Origin: Planctomycetota bacterium
Lineage (GTDB): Bacteria; Planctomycetota; UBA8108; UBA1146; JAJFFE01
Direction of reading: 5' to 3'
DNA: 7,818 nt
Assembly (NCBI GenBank): GCA_020425835.1
Contig: JAGQRC010000140.1
Coordinates: 1-7,818 of the forward strand
Below are positions 1 to 6,373 of the stretch, piece after piece. The notes below the pieces were generated by a model. It searched no databases. It saw only the letters and a list, made by a program, of their open reading frames with translations, and was not told where the DNA came from. The first letter of the stretch is position 1, and each line of letters opens with the position of its first letter. Both the position numbers and the translations under genes were made by a program.

Positions 1-54
1 ACACATCTTGCCGCTCATCCTGCGCTCCCCGGCTTGGTGGCCTCACCCCTTGAA

Positions 55-74
55 TCGACCCACCGAGGGGTCGA
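55..74 (-). terminator. Candidate weak terminator hairpin after the DUF2064 gene
   Basis: A perfect 7-bp inverted repeat, TCGACCC (55-61) and GGGTCGA (68-74), is separated by a 6-nt loop. It lies 17 nt past the stop codon of the leftward gene that ends at 92. There is no T-tract on either strand, so it is not a classical intrinsic terminator. It could mark a transcript 3' end or be chance in GC-rich DNA. The remaining bases from 1 to 91 show no other feature I can support. Confidence 0.25.
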
Positions 75-91
75 CCTGAGAAGATTCTCGC

Positions 92-787
92 TCACCGATC
101 CCACCCGCCCTCGCGGAACGCCGCTCGGACAACCTCCGCAGCGGCCGACTCCGAGCGCAGCGGCGGATCGGCCGCGGGGGCCGCCTCCGTACGTCTCGTC
201 CATTGAAGCAGATCCGACCACTCGTCGATATCCGCGAATGGGGGCAGTGCACACCAGGGAATCCCACACTCCTCGAGGATCCCCTCGGTGCAGGCGAGGA
301 CATCGGGACCGCCCCACCGATCGTGCGCGAAACAGCGCTCCCAACCCTCCACCGGTCCCGGCCAACCGATGAGGTAGTAGCCACCGTCGGGGGAGGGTCC
401 GACGACAACTTCACCGCTGCCGACCCGACCTCCGGCCTCGGCGACGATCTCGCGGGGAAGATGCGGCGTGTCCGCGCCGAGAGCCAGCGCGCCGCGGCCG
501 ACGTCGAAGGCGGCGCGAAACGCCCGAGCGAGTCGCTCCCCGAGGCTCCCCTCCCCTTGGTACCGGTAGGCGACGCCGGGGGAAAGCCAGCGCTCGAACG
601 AACGGGCGTCGGGACGATCGCCCATCAGCCACAGGTCCCCGAGGCGTGAGAATCGCTCGACACTGTCGAGAAGGAAGCAGTCGGCGAGGCGAGCGGCCGC
701 GACGGGACCGATCGTCGCGCCGAGCCGCGTCTTGCAGTGTCCCGGAACCGGGAGCTTCGCGAAGAGGAGGAGGACGGGGGTGGACAT
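92..787 (-). CDS. TIGR04282/DUF2064 family glycosyltransferase-like protein
   Basis: This 231-aa protein belongs to the DUF2064/TIGR04282 group, which has a nucleotidyltransferase/GT-A-like fold. Members are annotated as putative glycosyltransferases; the substrate is unknown. The family signature is present in order: AKLPVPGHCKTRL (residues 10-22, the phosphate/nucleotide-binding loop), QGEGSLGERLARAF (77-90), GADTPHLP (104-111, the acidic metal-site position usually seen as G-D-x-P), GPSPDGGYYLIG (130-141) and DIDEWSDL (187-194). The length is normal, with a poorly conserved Ala/Arg-rich tail after about 200. There is no signal peptide or membrane segment, so it is probably cytoplasmic. The ATG at 785-787 is the only plausible start: an in-frame TGA lies at 797-799 and the binding motif begins ten codons in. 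The purine run GGGGAGA sits directly against the ATG, an unusually short Shine-Dalgarno spacing. The gene is transcribed away from nusA and is not functionally linked to it. Confidence 0.88.
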   Translation of the reverse strand: MSTPVLLLFAKLPVPGHCKTRLGATIGPVAAARLADCFLLDSVERFSRLGDLWLMGDRPDARSFERWLSPGVAYRYQGEGSLGERLARAFRAAFDVGRGALALGADTPHLPREIVAEAGGRVGSGEVVVGPSPDGGYYLIGWPGPVEGWERCFAHDRWGGPDVLACTEGILEECGIPWCALPPFADIDEWSDLLQWTRRTEAAPAADPPLRSESAAAEVVRAAFREGGWDR

Positions 788-881
788 TCTCCCCGATCAG
801 CCGTTCGTCGGAGTGGGTGCTCGGTCGAGGTTCGCCGCGGCCCGTGACCGAAGGTCGGGACGATCGACGAAGCCGGTCCGG

Positions 882-909
882 AGCCTACCTCTATCTCTCG
901 CCTTGACAA
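882..909 (-). promoter_or_regulatory. Weak candidate promoter for the divergent DUF2064 gene
   Basis: Read on the minus strand, TTGTCA (904-909, five of six consensus bases) is followed after 16 nt by TAGGCT (882-887, three of six). This would start transcription about 100 nt before the ATG at 787. The -10 is poor, so this is only a candidate. If real, the dyad at 924-940 lies between this promoter and the nusA promoter and could affect both. Confidence 0.22.
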
Positions 910-923
910 CGGTTTCTGCGGCG

Positions 924-940
924 GTTTCCGACCGGGAAAC
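924..940. promoter_or_regulatory. Dyad GTTTCC-N5-GGAAAC next to the -35: possible operator
   Basis: This is a perfect 6+6 inverted repeat with a 5-bp centre. It ends 2 nt before the TTGACA of the rightward promoter. A further half-site, GTTTC, lies at 912-916, exactly 12 nt upstream of the GTTTC at 924-928, so three similarly spaced half-sites precede the promoter. That arrangement is typical of a dimeric helix-turn-helix regulator. No cognate regulator is encoded in the window, and a chance dyad cannot be excluded. Confidence 0.35.
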
Positions 941-942
941 AG

Positions 943-970
943 TTGACACCCACCCGACTCCGCCTACAAT
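943..970 (+). promoter_or_regulatory. Sigma70-type promoter for the nusA–infB–rbfA operon
   Basis: A perfect -35 hexamer TTGACA (943-948) and a five-of-six -10 hexamer TACAAT (965-970) are separated by 16 nt, one less than optimal. This is the best promoter match found by eye in the gap. The start of transcription would fall near 977, giving a leader of roughly 590 nt before nusA. An earlier TTGACA at 903-908 has no usable -10 on the + strand. Promoter spacing and consensus come from general sigma70 knowledge; activity is inferred. Confidence 0.6.
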
Positions 971-974
971 CCCC

Positions 975-1025
975 GCCTTCGTGCGCCCTCGATGTCTCGA
1001 TTCGTGACGTTCGTCACCTGAAGGC
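975..1025 (+). other. Possible three-way junction at the leader 5' end
   Basis: GCCTTC (975-980) can pair with GAAGGC (1020-1025) and enclose two small hairpins. These are TCGA-tgtc-TCGA (989-1000) and GTGAC-gttc-GTCAC (1004-1017). The closing helix begins almost exactly where transcription from the 943-970 promoter should start. The element may be a 5' structural cap or regulatory fold. It was found by inspection only, with no covariation evidence. Confidence 0.25.
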
Positions 1026-1098
1026 GAGCCACCGGGGGAACGAGTCCGTGGAACGTTCCGCGCCGCGCGGTTCGCTTTCGCCCGGAGCCTGGACTCTC

Positions 1099-1124
1099 CA
1101 TCACGACCGAGTTCGTTCGTGATG
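1099..1124 (+). other. Hairpin in the nusA leader
   Basis: CATCACGA (1099-1106) and TCGTGATG (1117-1124) form a perfect 8-bp stem with a 10-nt loop. No T-tract follows, so it does not look like an intrinsic terminator. It also contains the ATG of the 155-codon open frame at 1119, which argues against that frame being efficiently translated. Confidence 0.3.
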
Positions 1125-1280
1125 TGGTGTGTGCGCTTCGGTCCCGCGAACCGAGCGGCGTTCGTACGCAGTGCCGACGTCATCGAGGGCTGGGCCGCTC
1201 ATCTCGAGCGATCGAAGCTCCGCCGAGGTCGGGCCACGAAGTGGAAGAAAGACGCCGATGAACTCAGGTGCTTGACCACT

Positions 1281-1349
1281 GGGCAGCTGCCCGCGTCCGC
1301 TTCCTCTCGGCCGATCGGCCGCGGGAGGCTCGGGAACGCGACGGGGCAG
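1281..1349 (+). other. Nested stem-loop in the nusA leader
   Basis: An inner hairpin pairs CGGCC (1308-1312) with GGCCG (1317-1321) around a GATC loop. It is extended across an internal loop by CCTC (1303-1306) with GAGG (1325-1328). An outer helix can form between CTGCCC (1287-1292) and GGGCAG (1344-1349). The same CTGCCC can instead pair locally inside the palindrome GGGCAGCTGCCC (1281-1292), so two mutually exclusive folds exist. This is the shape a switch would have, but no ligand or comparative evidence is available. Confidence 0.3.
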
Positions 1350-1569
1350 TGCTCGCGAACGGGACTCGTCTCCGACGGTTCGGGGATGAAGCCACGACCC
1401 CTGCACGAAGGCGGAGTCGCGATGCGCCAGACGGCGCTCAGCGACGACCGCCTTCTGCCGTATCGGAGACCGAGTTCGGTCGACGCATCGGCGAGATCGA
1501 CATGGAAGAAACGGCGCGGCTGCGAGTCGGTCGCCCCGAAAGAAGCCGCCCTGGAGGAGGACCGCAGCG

Positions 1570-3012
1570 ATGACGGTCAACAGTGAAATTCTCCGCTTCG
1601 TCGACACGATCCATCGCGATCGACAGATCGACAAAGACGTGATCTTCCGAGGCATCGAGCTGGCGTTGCTCTCGGCCGCACAGAAGAAGTTCGGTCTCAT
1701 CGACGAGATCGACGTCACGATCGACCGGGAGTCCGGCGACATCCGGGCGACGGTCGAGGGTGAGGAGCTGGCCCCCGAAGAGCTCGGACGGATCGCTGCC
1801 CTTTCGGGGAAGCAGGTCCTCTACCAGAAGATCCGCGAGGCGGAGCGTGACGTCCTCTACCAGGAGTACCTGCCGAAGGTCGGCCACCTACTGAACGGGA
1901 CGATCCAGGAGAAGAAGGCGGGCGGAGCTCTGATCCTGTCCCTGGGGAAGGCCGAGGGATTCCTCCCGCGCTTCGAGCAGTCTCCAGCGGAGAGTTTCAA
2001 CACGGGCGACCGTATCAAGGTCGTCCTCAAGGACGTCGTCCAACAGCCCAATCGGGTTCAGCTGCTCTGTTCGCGCGCAGACCCGGATCTGGTTCGCCGA
2101 CTGTTCGAGCTCGAGATCCCCGAGGTTGCCGACTACGTGGTCGACATCAAGGCGATCGCTCGCGAACCGGGGCACCGCACCAAGATCGCCGTCGCGACCT
2201 ACGATCAGAACGTCGACTGCGTCGGAGCCTGTGTCGGGGTCAAGGGCGCACGAATCCGGAACATCGTGGATGAGCTCTTCGGCGAGAAGATCGACATCGT
2301 CCGCTGGAACGAGTCGATCGAGATCCTGATCGTCGAGGCTCTCCGCCCCGCCGAGATCGCGTCGCTCGAGCTCGACTTCGACACGAAGTCGGCGACGGTC
2401 TACGTGAAGCCGGACCAACAGTCCCTCGCGATCGGCCGTCGTGGACAGAACGTGCGCCTCGCCTCGAAGTTGACCGGCTGGGATCTCGATATCACCGCGG
2501 TCAGCGACGAGGACCTCGAACGGATGAAGGCCGAGGGACTCGAGAGCCTCGCACAGGGGCTGTTCGCCGAGAAGAAGATCCACGAGGACGGGTCGATCGA
2601 AGTCTCCGTCCCCGACGCGAGCCGGCTCGACAGCCTGTTCCAGACCGCCGAGGCGCAGGAAGCTGCCGCCTCGGCGACGGCGAACGAAGGCCGTCCTCAG
2701 GCAGAGGATCGGCTCTCGGCGGCAATACGAAGCCACCGAGAGCAGGAAGAGGCGTCCGCGTCTCGCACGCTGGACTCGGCGTTGGCCGGGGCTGGCGTCG
2801 ACATTCGTTCCGGCGACTCCGCGTCGTCGGGAACTCGACTCGAGGATGCTCCCGGGCTCGACGAGGCCCTCGTCGAGCGACTGCAGCGAGCTGGTTACTC
2901 GACCGTCGCTGCGGTGAAGCTCCTCGGAGAAGAACGACTCGCCAGACTCGAGGGAATCGGGCCCGAAACGGCCCGACGGATTCTCGGCCTCCTCGAGTCG
3001 GTGGACGGTTAG
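1570..3012 (+). CDS. nusA: Transcription termination/antitermination protein NusA
   Basis: NusA binds RNA polymerase and nascent RNA, promoting pausing and intrinsic termination and taking part in antitermination complexes. The 480-aa protein has the standard order: polymerase-binding N-terminal domain (about 4-103), S1 domain (about 106-170), KH1 with GACVGVKGARIRNIVDEL (219-236) and KH2 with LAIGRRGQNVRLASKLTG (286-303). A low-complexity Ala/Glu/Ser linker (about 345-420) leads to a single helix-hairpin-helix unit (about 424-476, core LEGIGPETARRIL). E. coli NusA instead has two acidic C-terminal repeats, so this tail is shorter. The ATG at 1570 follows GGAGGAGG by 9 nt, and the conserved N-terminus fits. 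It heads the cluster with infB and rbfA; rimP, its usual upstream partner, is not there. The promoter at 943-970 is the likely source of its transcript. Confidence 0.97.
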   Translation: MTVNSEILRFVDTIHRDRQIDKDVIFRGIELALLSAAQKKFGLIDEIDVTIDRESGDIRATVEGEELAPEELGRIAALSGKQVLYQKIREAERDVLYQEYLPKVGHLLNGTIQEKKAGGALILSLGKAEGFLPRFEQSPAESFNTGDRIKVVLKDVVQQPNRVQLLCSRADPDLVRRLFELEIPEVADYVVDIKAIAREPGHRTKIAVATYDQNVDCVGACVGVKGARIRNIVDELFGEKIDIVRWNESIEILIVEALRPAEIASLELDFDTKSATVYVKPDQQSLAIGRRGQNVRLASKLTGWDLDITAVSDEDLERMKAEGLESLAQGLFAEKKIHEDGSIEVSVPDASRLDSLFQTAEAQEAAASATANEGRPQAEDRLSAAIRSHREQEEASASRTLDSALAGAGVDIRSGDSASSGTRLEDAPGLDEALVERLQRAGYSTVAAVKLLGEERLARLEGIGPETARRILGLLESVDG

Positions 3013-3030
3013 TGAAGTAGTGAACCACGC

Positions 3031-3064
3031 TCTCGACCGGCCCCCCACCGGGGTCGGCGCGAGA
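3031..3064 (+). promoter_or_regulatory. Strong nested stem-loop in the nusA–infB spacer
   Basis: The outer helix TCTCG (3031-3035) with CGAGA (3060-3064) encloses, across a 1x2 internal loop, an 8-bp inner helix. That inner helix is CCGGCCCC (3037-3044) with GGGGTCGG (3050-3057), including one G-U pair and a 5-nt loop CCACC. No T-tract follows, so it is not a standard terminator. It sits 16 nt before the infB Shine-Dalgarno, in the only sizeable gap inside the operon. Plausible roles are an RNase processing site, an mRNA stability element or a modulator of infB expression. The pairing is seen in the sequence; the role is inference. Confidence 0.5.
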
Positions 3065-3080
3065 CCGAATCGGACGAAGT

Positions 3081-3087
3081 AGGAGGT
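3081..3087 (+). promoter_or_regulatory. Ribosome-binding site of infB
   Basis: AGGAGGT is a full match to the anti-Shine-Dalgarno, placed 6 nt before the GTG at 3094. It settles the choice of GTG as the infB start and suggests strong independent initiation rather than coupling to nusA, which ends 81 nt earlier. Confidence 0.85.
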
Positions 3088-3093
3088 CACCTC

Positions 3094-5973
3094 GTGGCCG
3101 TACGGATTCAGACGCTCGCGAAAGAGCTCAATGTCTCCAACAAGGAGTTGCTCAACATTCTGCGGGCGAACGGTATCCGGATCTCGAGTCACCTGACCGC
3201 GATCCATGCGGATCTCGCGTTCAGCGTGCGGGATGTCATCGCCGCCAAGTGCGGACTGGAAGTGACCCCACTCGAAGACGCCGAGGAGAAGCTCCCCGCC
3301 CAGAAGAGCAAGCGGAAGAAGAAGAAAAAGAAGGGCGGCGCGCCGGTCGAGGCGATCGCGGAGGCCCCCGACCTCGCCGAGACCGAGGAGCCCACACCCG
3401 TCGCCGAAGTGGAAGCTCCGACCGCACCGGTCGAGGCTCCGCAGGAGATCGTGGCCGAGGTTCCCGTGGAGTCGGCTCCCGAGGCAGCGGTTGCGCCCCC
3501 CGAGGTCGATGCTCCCGAGGCGGCCCCCGTCGCCGAGGCCGAACCTCCGACCGAAGTCGAAGAGCCGGTCGCCGCGGCCGAGGTGGCGCCCGCGATCGAG
3601 GCGTCGGCCGAACCGAGCACGGTCGAGGTGGAGGAGCGCGCCGTCGAGACCGCCTCGGCGACTCCCGAGCCCGAGACGCCGATCGCGCGGGAACCGGAGC
3701 GCACCCGGCCTCCCGCGCCCGAACCCGAGGAAGTCCCCGAGCAGAAGACGGGAAAGAAGCTGTTCATTCCATCCGCCCAACCCGCAAAGCGCGGCGCGAT
3801 CGTCGCTCGCCGAGGACCGATCATCGCCCGCTCGAAAACGCCGCCGGCCGCACCGACCGCGAGAGGCACCGACGGCAATGGTGGACGCGGCGCCGGCCCC
3901 GGCGCCGGCGCCGGCGGCCGCGGTGGGAAGATGCGGTTCTTCCCCGGCGAGGAGGAGCCCTCCACCCCCGTCGGAGCACCAGCCCAGGGCCGCGGGGGGC
4001 CCGGCCGTGGCGCCGGTCGTCGCGGCGGACCGGGGGCCGGCGGTGGCGGCGGCGGAGCCGGTGGTGGACGCGGCCGGCGTGCCGGTGGTGGTCGCGGCCG
4101 GACCGGCCGGCAAGAGGGCCACGTCGGATTCCAACGGCGTCGGGATGAGCTCGCTCCGGATCGACCCAAGGAGGCGACGATCCAGCTACCGATCACGCTG
4201 AAGGAGCTCTCCAGCGCGATCGGAATCCGGCAGCCGATGATCATGAAGGCCCTGCTCGCCGAGGGCATCATGGTCAACATCAACAGCCACTTGTCGGAGG
4301 AGATGCTGCTCCAGATCGGGCTCAAGTTCGACGTCGAGATCCAAGTCGTCGCCGAGGCCCAGCTCGAATCGACGCTCGACGAGCTCGAGAACGTCGAGGT
4401 CGATGAGGCGGCGCTGATCCCCCGTCCGCCGGTGGTCACCTTCCTCGGTCACGTCGACCACGGAAAGACCTCGCTCCTCGACAAGATCCGCGAGACCAAG
4501 GTCGCCGCGGCCGAGGCGGGCGGAATCACGCAGCACATGAGCGCCTACCGCGTCGACGACGGCGATCGTCACGTCGTGTTCATCGATACCCCGGGTCACA
4601 AGGCGTTCACCGAGATGCGGGCGCGCGGCGCGAACGTGACCGACGTCGTGGTCCTGGTGGTCGCGGCCGACGACGGTCCAATGCCGCAGACCGAGGAAGC
4701 GATCCAACACGCTCGCGCGGCCGGGGTGCCGATCGTGGTGGCGATCAACAAGATCGACCGGCCCAACGCGAACATCGACCGTACCCGATCGGCGCTGGCC
4801 GCACTGGATCTCACGCCGCCGGAGTGGGGAGGCAACACCGAAATGGTGCCGGTCTCCGCCATGACGGGTGAAGGCATCGACAACCTGCTCGAGATCCTGA
4901 GCCTCGAGACGGAGATCCTCGATCTGCGGGCTGACCCCACCAAGCCGGCGATCGGGACGATCCTCGACTCCAAGAACACGACCGGTCGTGGAATCGTCAC
5001 CACCGCCCTCGTTCAGGAGGGGGTGCTGCGGGTGGGAGACCACGTGCTGTGCGGCCCGGCATGGGGCCGCGTCCGAACGATGGCCACCACTTCAGGGCAT
5101 CCGCTCGATGAGGCGGGTCCCGCCACGCCGATCGAGATCACCGGACTCGACGACCTCCCGGGAGCCGGGGACCGACTCTACGCGATCGATCCGGCCAAGG
5201 CTCGCGCGATCGCGGACGAGCGCAAGCGCAAGATCCGCGAGCAGGAGCGGGCGCAGCGTTCGCACGTCACGCTCGAGACGCTCATCAGCCACCTCGACGC
5301 CACGCAGACCAAGGAGGTCAATCTCCTCATCAAGGCGGACGTCAAGGGAAGCCTCGAGGTCGTGCGGAAGCAGGTCGAGGAACTGGCCACCGACGAAGTT
5401 GGGTTCAAGATCCTCCTCGTCGGGGTCGGGGAGATCACCGAGAGCGACATCCTGTTGGCCGACGCGTCGGACGCGATCGTCATCGGCTTCCACGTCGTCG
5501 CCAACGAGCGCGCTCGCGCGCTCGCGGATGACAAGGGTGTCGAGGTCCGCTGCTACCAGGTGATCTACCAGCTGATCGACGACATGAAGCAAGCGCTCGA
5601 GGGCATTCTCGAGCCCGAGCTCTACGAGGAGATCCGCGGAACCGTCGAGATCCGCGAGGTCTTCAAGTCGACCAAGCTGGGGAACATCGCCGGTTGCTAC
5701 GTCACCGACGGCGTGCTCCGGCGCGAGAACCCGGTGCGCCTGATCCGCGACGGGAAGGTGATCTACCAGGGTCAGCTCAACTCGTTGAAGCGGTTCAAGG
5801 AGGACACCAACGAGGTGAAGCAGGGCTTCGAGTGCGGATTGCGGATCGAGGGCTACAACGACGTCAAGGTCGGCGATGTGGTCCAGAGCTACGCGATCAT
5901 GAAGCGCAAGCGCAAGCTGGGCGAGGAGCGAAAGTCCGACAAGAGCGACAAGCCCAGCGACGGAGACGAGTGA
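3094..5973 (+). CDS. infB: Translation initiation factor IF-2
   Basis: IF-2 is the GTPase that places initiator fMet-tRNA on the 30S subunit and promotes subunit joining. The 959-aa protein starts with an IF2_N domain (1-55). A long linker follows: lysine run K75-K80, an acidic Ala/Glu/Pro/Val-rich stretch (about 83-225) and a Gly/Arg-rich RGG-like stretch (about 263-342). A second IF2_N-type domain spans about 362-417. The G domain is intact: GHVDHGKTS (452-460), GGITQH (476-481), DTPGH with the catalytic-type His502 (498-502), NKID (552-555) and SAM (588-590). Domain II (about 617-705), domain III (about 715-835) and the tRNA-binding C-terminal domain (about 840-940) follow, then a charged tail. 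It is somewhat longer than E. coli IF2 (890 aa), because of the linker. The start is GTG, fixed by AGGAGGT. The stop lies one base before rbfA. Confidence 0.98.
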   Translation: MAVRIQTLAKELNVSNKELLNILRANGIRISSHLTAIHADLAFSVRDVIAAKCGLEVTPLEDAEEKLPAQKSKRKKKKKKGGAPVEAIAEAPDLAETEEPTPVAEVEAPTAPVEAPQEIVAEVPVESAPEAAVAPPEVDAPEAAPVAEAEPPTEVEEPVAAAEVAPAIEASAEPSTVEVEERAVETASATPEPETPIAREPERTRPPAPEPEEVPEQKTGKKLFIPSAQPAKRGAIVARRGPIIARSKTPPAAPTARGTDGNGGRGAGPGAGAGGRGGKMRFFPGEEEPSTPVGAPAQGRGGPGRGAGRRGGPGAGGGGGGAGGGRGRRAGGGRGRTGRQEGHVGFQRRRDELAPDRPKEATIQLPITLKELSSAIGIRQPMIMKALLAEGIMVNINSHLSEEMLLQIGLKFDVEIQVVAEAQLESTLDELENVEVDEAALIPRPPVVTFLGHVDHGKTSLLDKIRETKVAAAEAGGITQHMSAYRVDDGDRHVVFIDTPGHKAFTEMRARGANVTDVVVLVVAADDGPMPQTEEAIQHARAAGVPIVVAINKIDRPNANIDRTRSALAALDLTPPEWGGNTEMVPVSAMTGEGIDNLLEILSLETEILDLRADPTKPAIGTILDSKNTTGRGIVTTALVQEGVLRVGDHVLCGPAWGRVRTMATTSGHPLDEAGPATPIEITGLDDLPGAGDRLYAIDPAKARAIADERKRKIREQERAQRSHVTLETLISHLDATQTKEVNLLIKADVKGSLEVVRKQVEELATDEVGFKILLVGVGEITESDILLADASDAIVIGFHVVANERARALADDKGVEVRCYQVIYQLIDDMKQALEGILEPELYEEIRGTVEIREVFKSTKLGNIAGCYVTDGVLRRENPVRLIRDGKVIYQGQLNSLKRFKEDTNEVKQGFECGLRIEGYNDVKVGDVVQSYAIMKRKRKLGEERKSDKSDKPSDGDE

Positions 5974-5974
5974 G

Positions 5975-6343
5975 GTGAAACCGGTTCGTCGAGAGCGTGT
6001 CGCCTCGTTCCTGCGCGAGGAGATCGCCCGGATCGTCCAACTCGAGTTGCAGGACCCGCGGGTCGGGCTCGTCTCGATCACGCGGGTCGAGCCGACCGAG
6101 GACCTGAAGGAGGCGACCGTTCACGTCTCGGTGTTCGGATCGGAGAGCCAGCAGCGCACGGCGATTCGCGGGCTCGAAGCGGCCGCGGGCTACATCCAGC
6201 AAGCGCTCAGCGGGACCCATCGCTGGCGGCAGACCCCGATGCTCAAGTTCGAGCTGGACGACACGATCCGCAAACAGTTCGAGATGGACGAGCTGATTCG
6301 GAAGGCTCGTGAGAGCGACGAACCAACGTCCGAGGAAGAGTAG
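5975..6343 (+). CDS. rbfA: 30S ribosome-binding factor RbfA
   Basis: RbfA is a small KH-fold protein that binds the immature 30S subunit and helps finish the 5' end of 16S rRNA. At 122 aa the length is normal. Family features are the N-terminal helix (RRERVASFLREEIARIV, 4-20), LQDPRVGLVSITRVE (25-39), the strand VHVSVFG, and the helix with an Ala-Gly kink, AAAGYIQQAL. The R-x-x-P-x-L-x-F-x-x-D stretch (QTPMLKFELDD) also fits. The start is GTG at 5975, one base after the infB TGA, with GGAG at 5962-5965 inside the end of infB, so translation is probably coupled. An acidic tail closes the protein. The frequent downstream partner truB is absent; a convergent gene follows after 41 nt. Confidence 0.95.
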   Translation: MKPVRRERVASFLREEIARIVQLELQDPRVGLVSITRVEPTEDLKEATVHVSVFGSESQQRTAIRGLEAAAGYIQQALSGTHRWRQTPMLKFELDDTIRKQFEMDELIRKARESDEPTSEEE

Positions 6344-6373
6344 CGCGACCGCTCGGACCTCTCGACCTCGCGC
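6343..6373. terminator. Possible bidirectional transcript end between convergent genes
   Basis: GCGCGA (6343-6348, starting in the rbfA stop codon) can pair with TCGCGC (6368-6373) around a 19-nt loop. It lies in the 41-nt gap between convergent rbfA and the GGDEF gene, where a terminator is expected. The loop is large and there is no T-run on either strand, so this is a weak candidate; termination may be Rho-dependent. Confidence 0.18.

Larger units (their letters stand above)
971..1569 (+). other. Long nusA leader without a recognisable gene
   Basis: About 600 nt separate the promoter from the nusA start. Two frames stay open: 1119-1586 (155 codons) and 1268-1573 (101 codons, GTG start). 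Neither has a Shine-Dalgarno or resembles RimP or any family I know, and the second is very arginine-rich, as chance frames in GC-rich DNA tend to be. I found no tRNA, RNase P, tmRNA or SRP RNA signature and no riboswitch core I recognise. What is visible is a series of dyads: 975-1025, GGAACGTTCC at 1050-1059, CCGCG-ccg-CGCGG at 1058-1070, 1099-1124 and 1281-1349. The most likely reading is a long structured 5' untranslated region, possibly containing a small RNA or a decayed gene. The last bases carry the nusA ribosome-binding site, GGAGGAGG at 1553-1560, 9 nt from the ATG. Confidence 0.45.

Noticed and set aside
971..1569. Known structured RNAs (6S, RNase P, tmRNA, SRP RNA, tRNA) in the leader
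   Set aside because: None of their conserved core sequences could be found by reading either strand. An Rfam scan would settle it.
1268..1573. A 101-codon frame ending in ATGA overlap with nusA
   Set aside because: The overlap geometry is attractive, but the GTG start has no ribosome-binding site, the product is about one fifth arginine, and no family is recognisable. It is kept only as part of the leader question.
1119..1586. A 155-codon + strand frame in the rimP position
   Set aside because: The length fits RimP but the sequence does not. It has no Shine-Dalgarno, its ATG lies inside a hairpin, it uses AGG/AGA codons, and it overlaps nusA out of frame.
3316..3336. A-rich lysine run in infB as a programmed -1 frameshift site
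   Set aside because: The run contains G AAA AAG rather than a canonical X XXY YYZ heptamer. The -1 frame gives an arginine-rich low-complexity product, and the 0 frame encodes the intact IF-2.
3880..4116. Gly/Arg coding stretch as a DNA tandem repeat
   Set aside because: GGC/GCC and RGG-type units recur irregularly without a fixed period. This is codon-level low complexity inside infB, not a repeat array or CRISPR.
1888..4134. A 748-codon open frame antisense to nusA and infB
   Set aside because: It is the mirror of two certain genes. Its composition (long runs of Gly, Ala, Arg and Leu) follows from GC-rich sense codons, it has no ribosome-binding site, and it matches no family I recognise.
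3189..4439. A 416-codon antisense open frame opposite the IF-2 linker
   Set aside because: Ser/Pro/Ala low-complexity mirror of the Glu/Ala/Gly/Arg linker codons; no independent evidence for translation.
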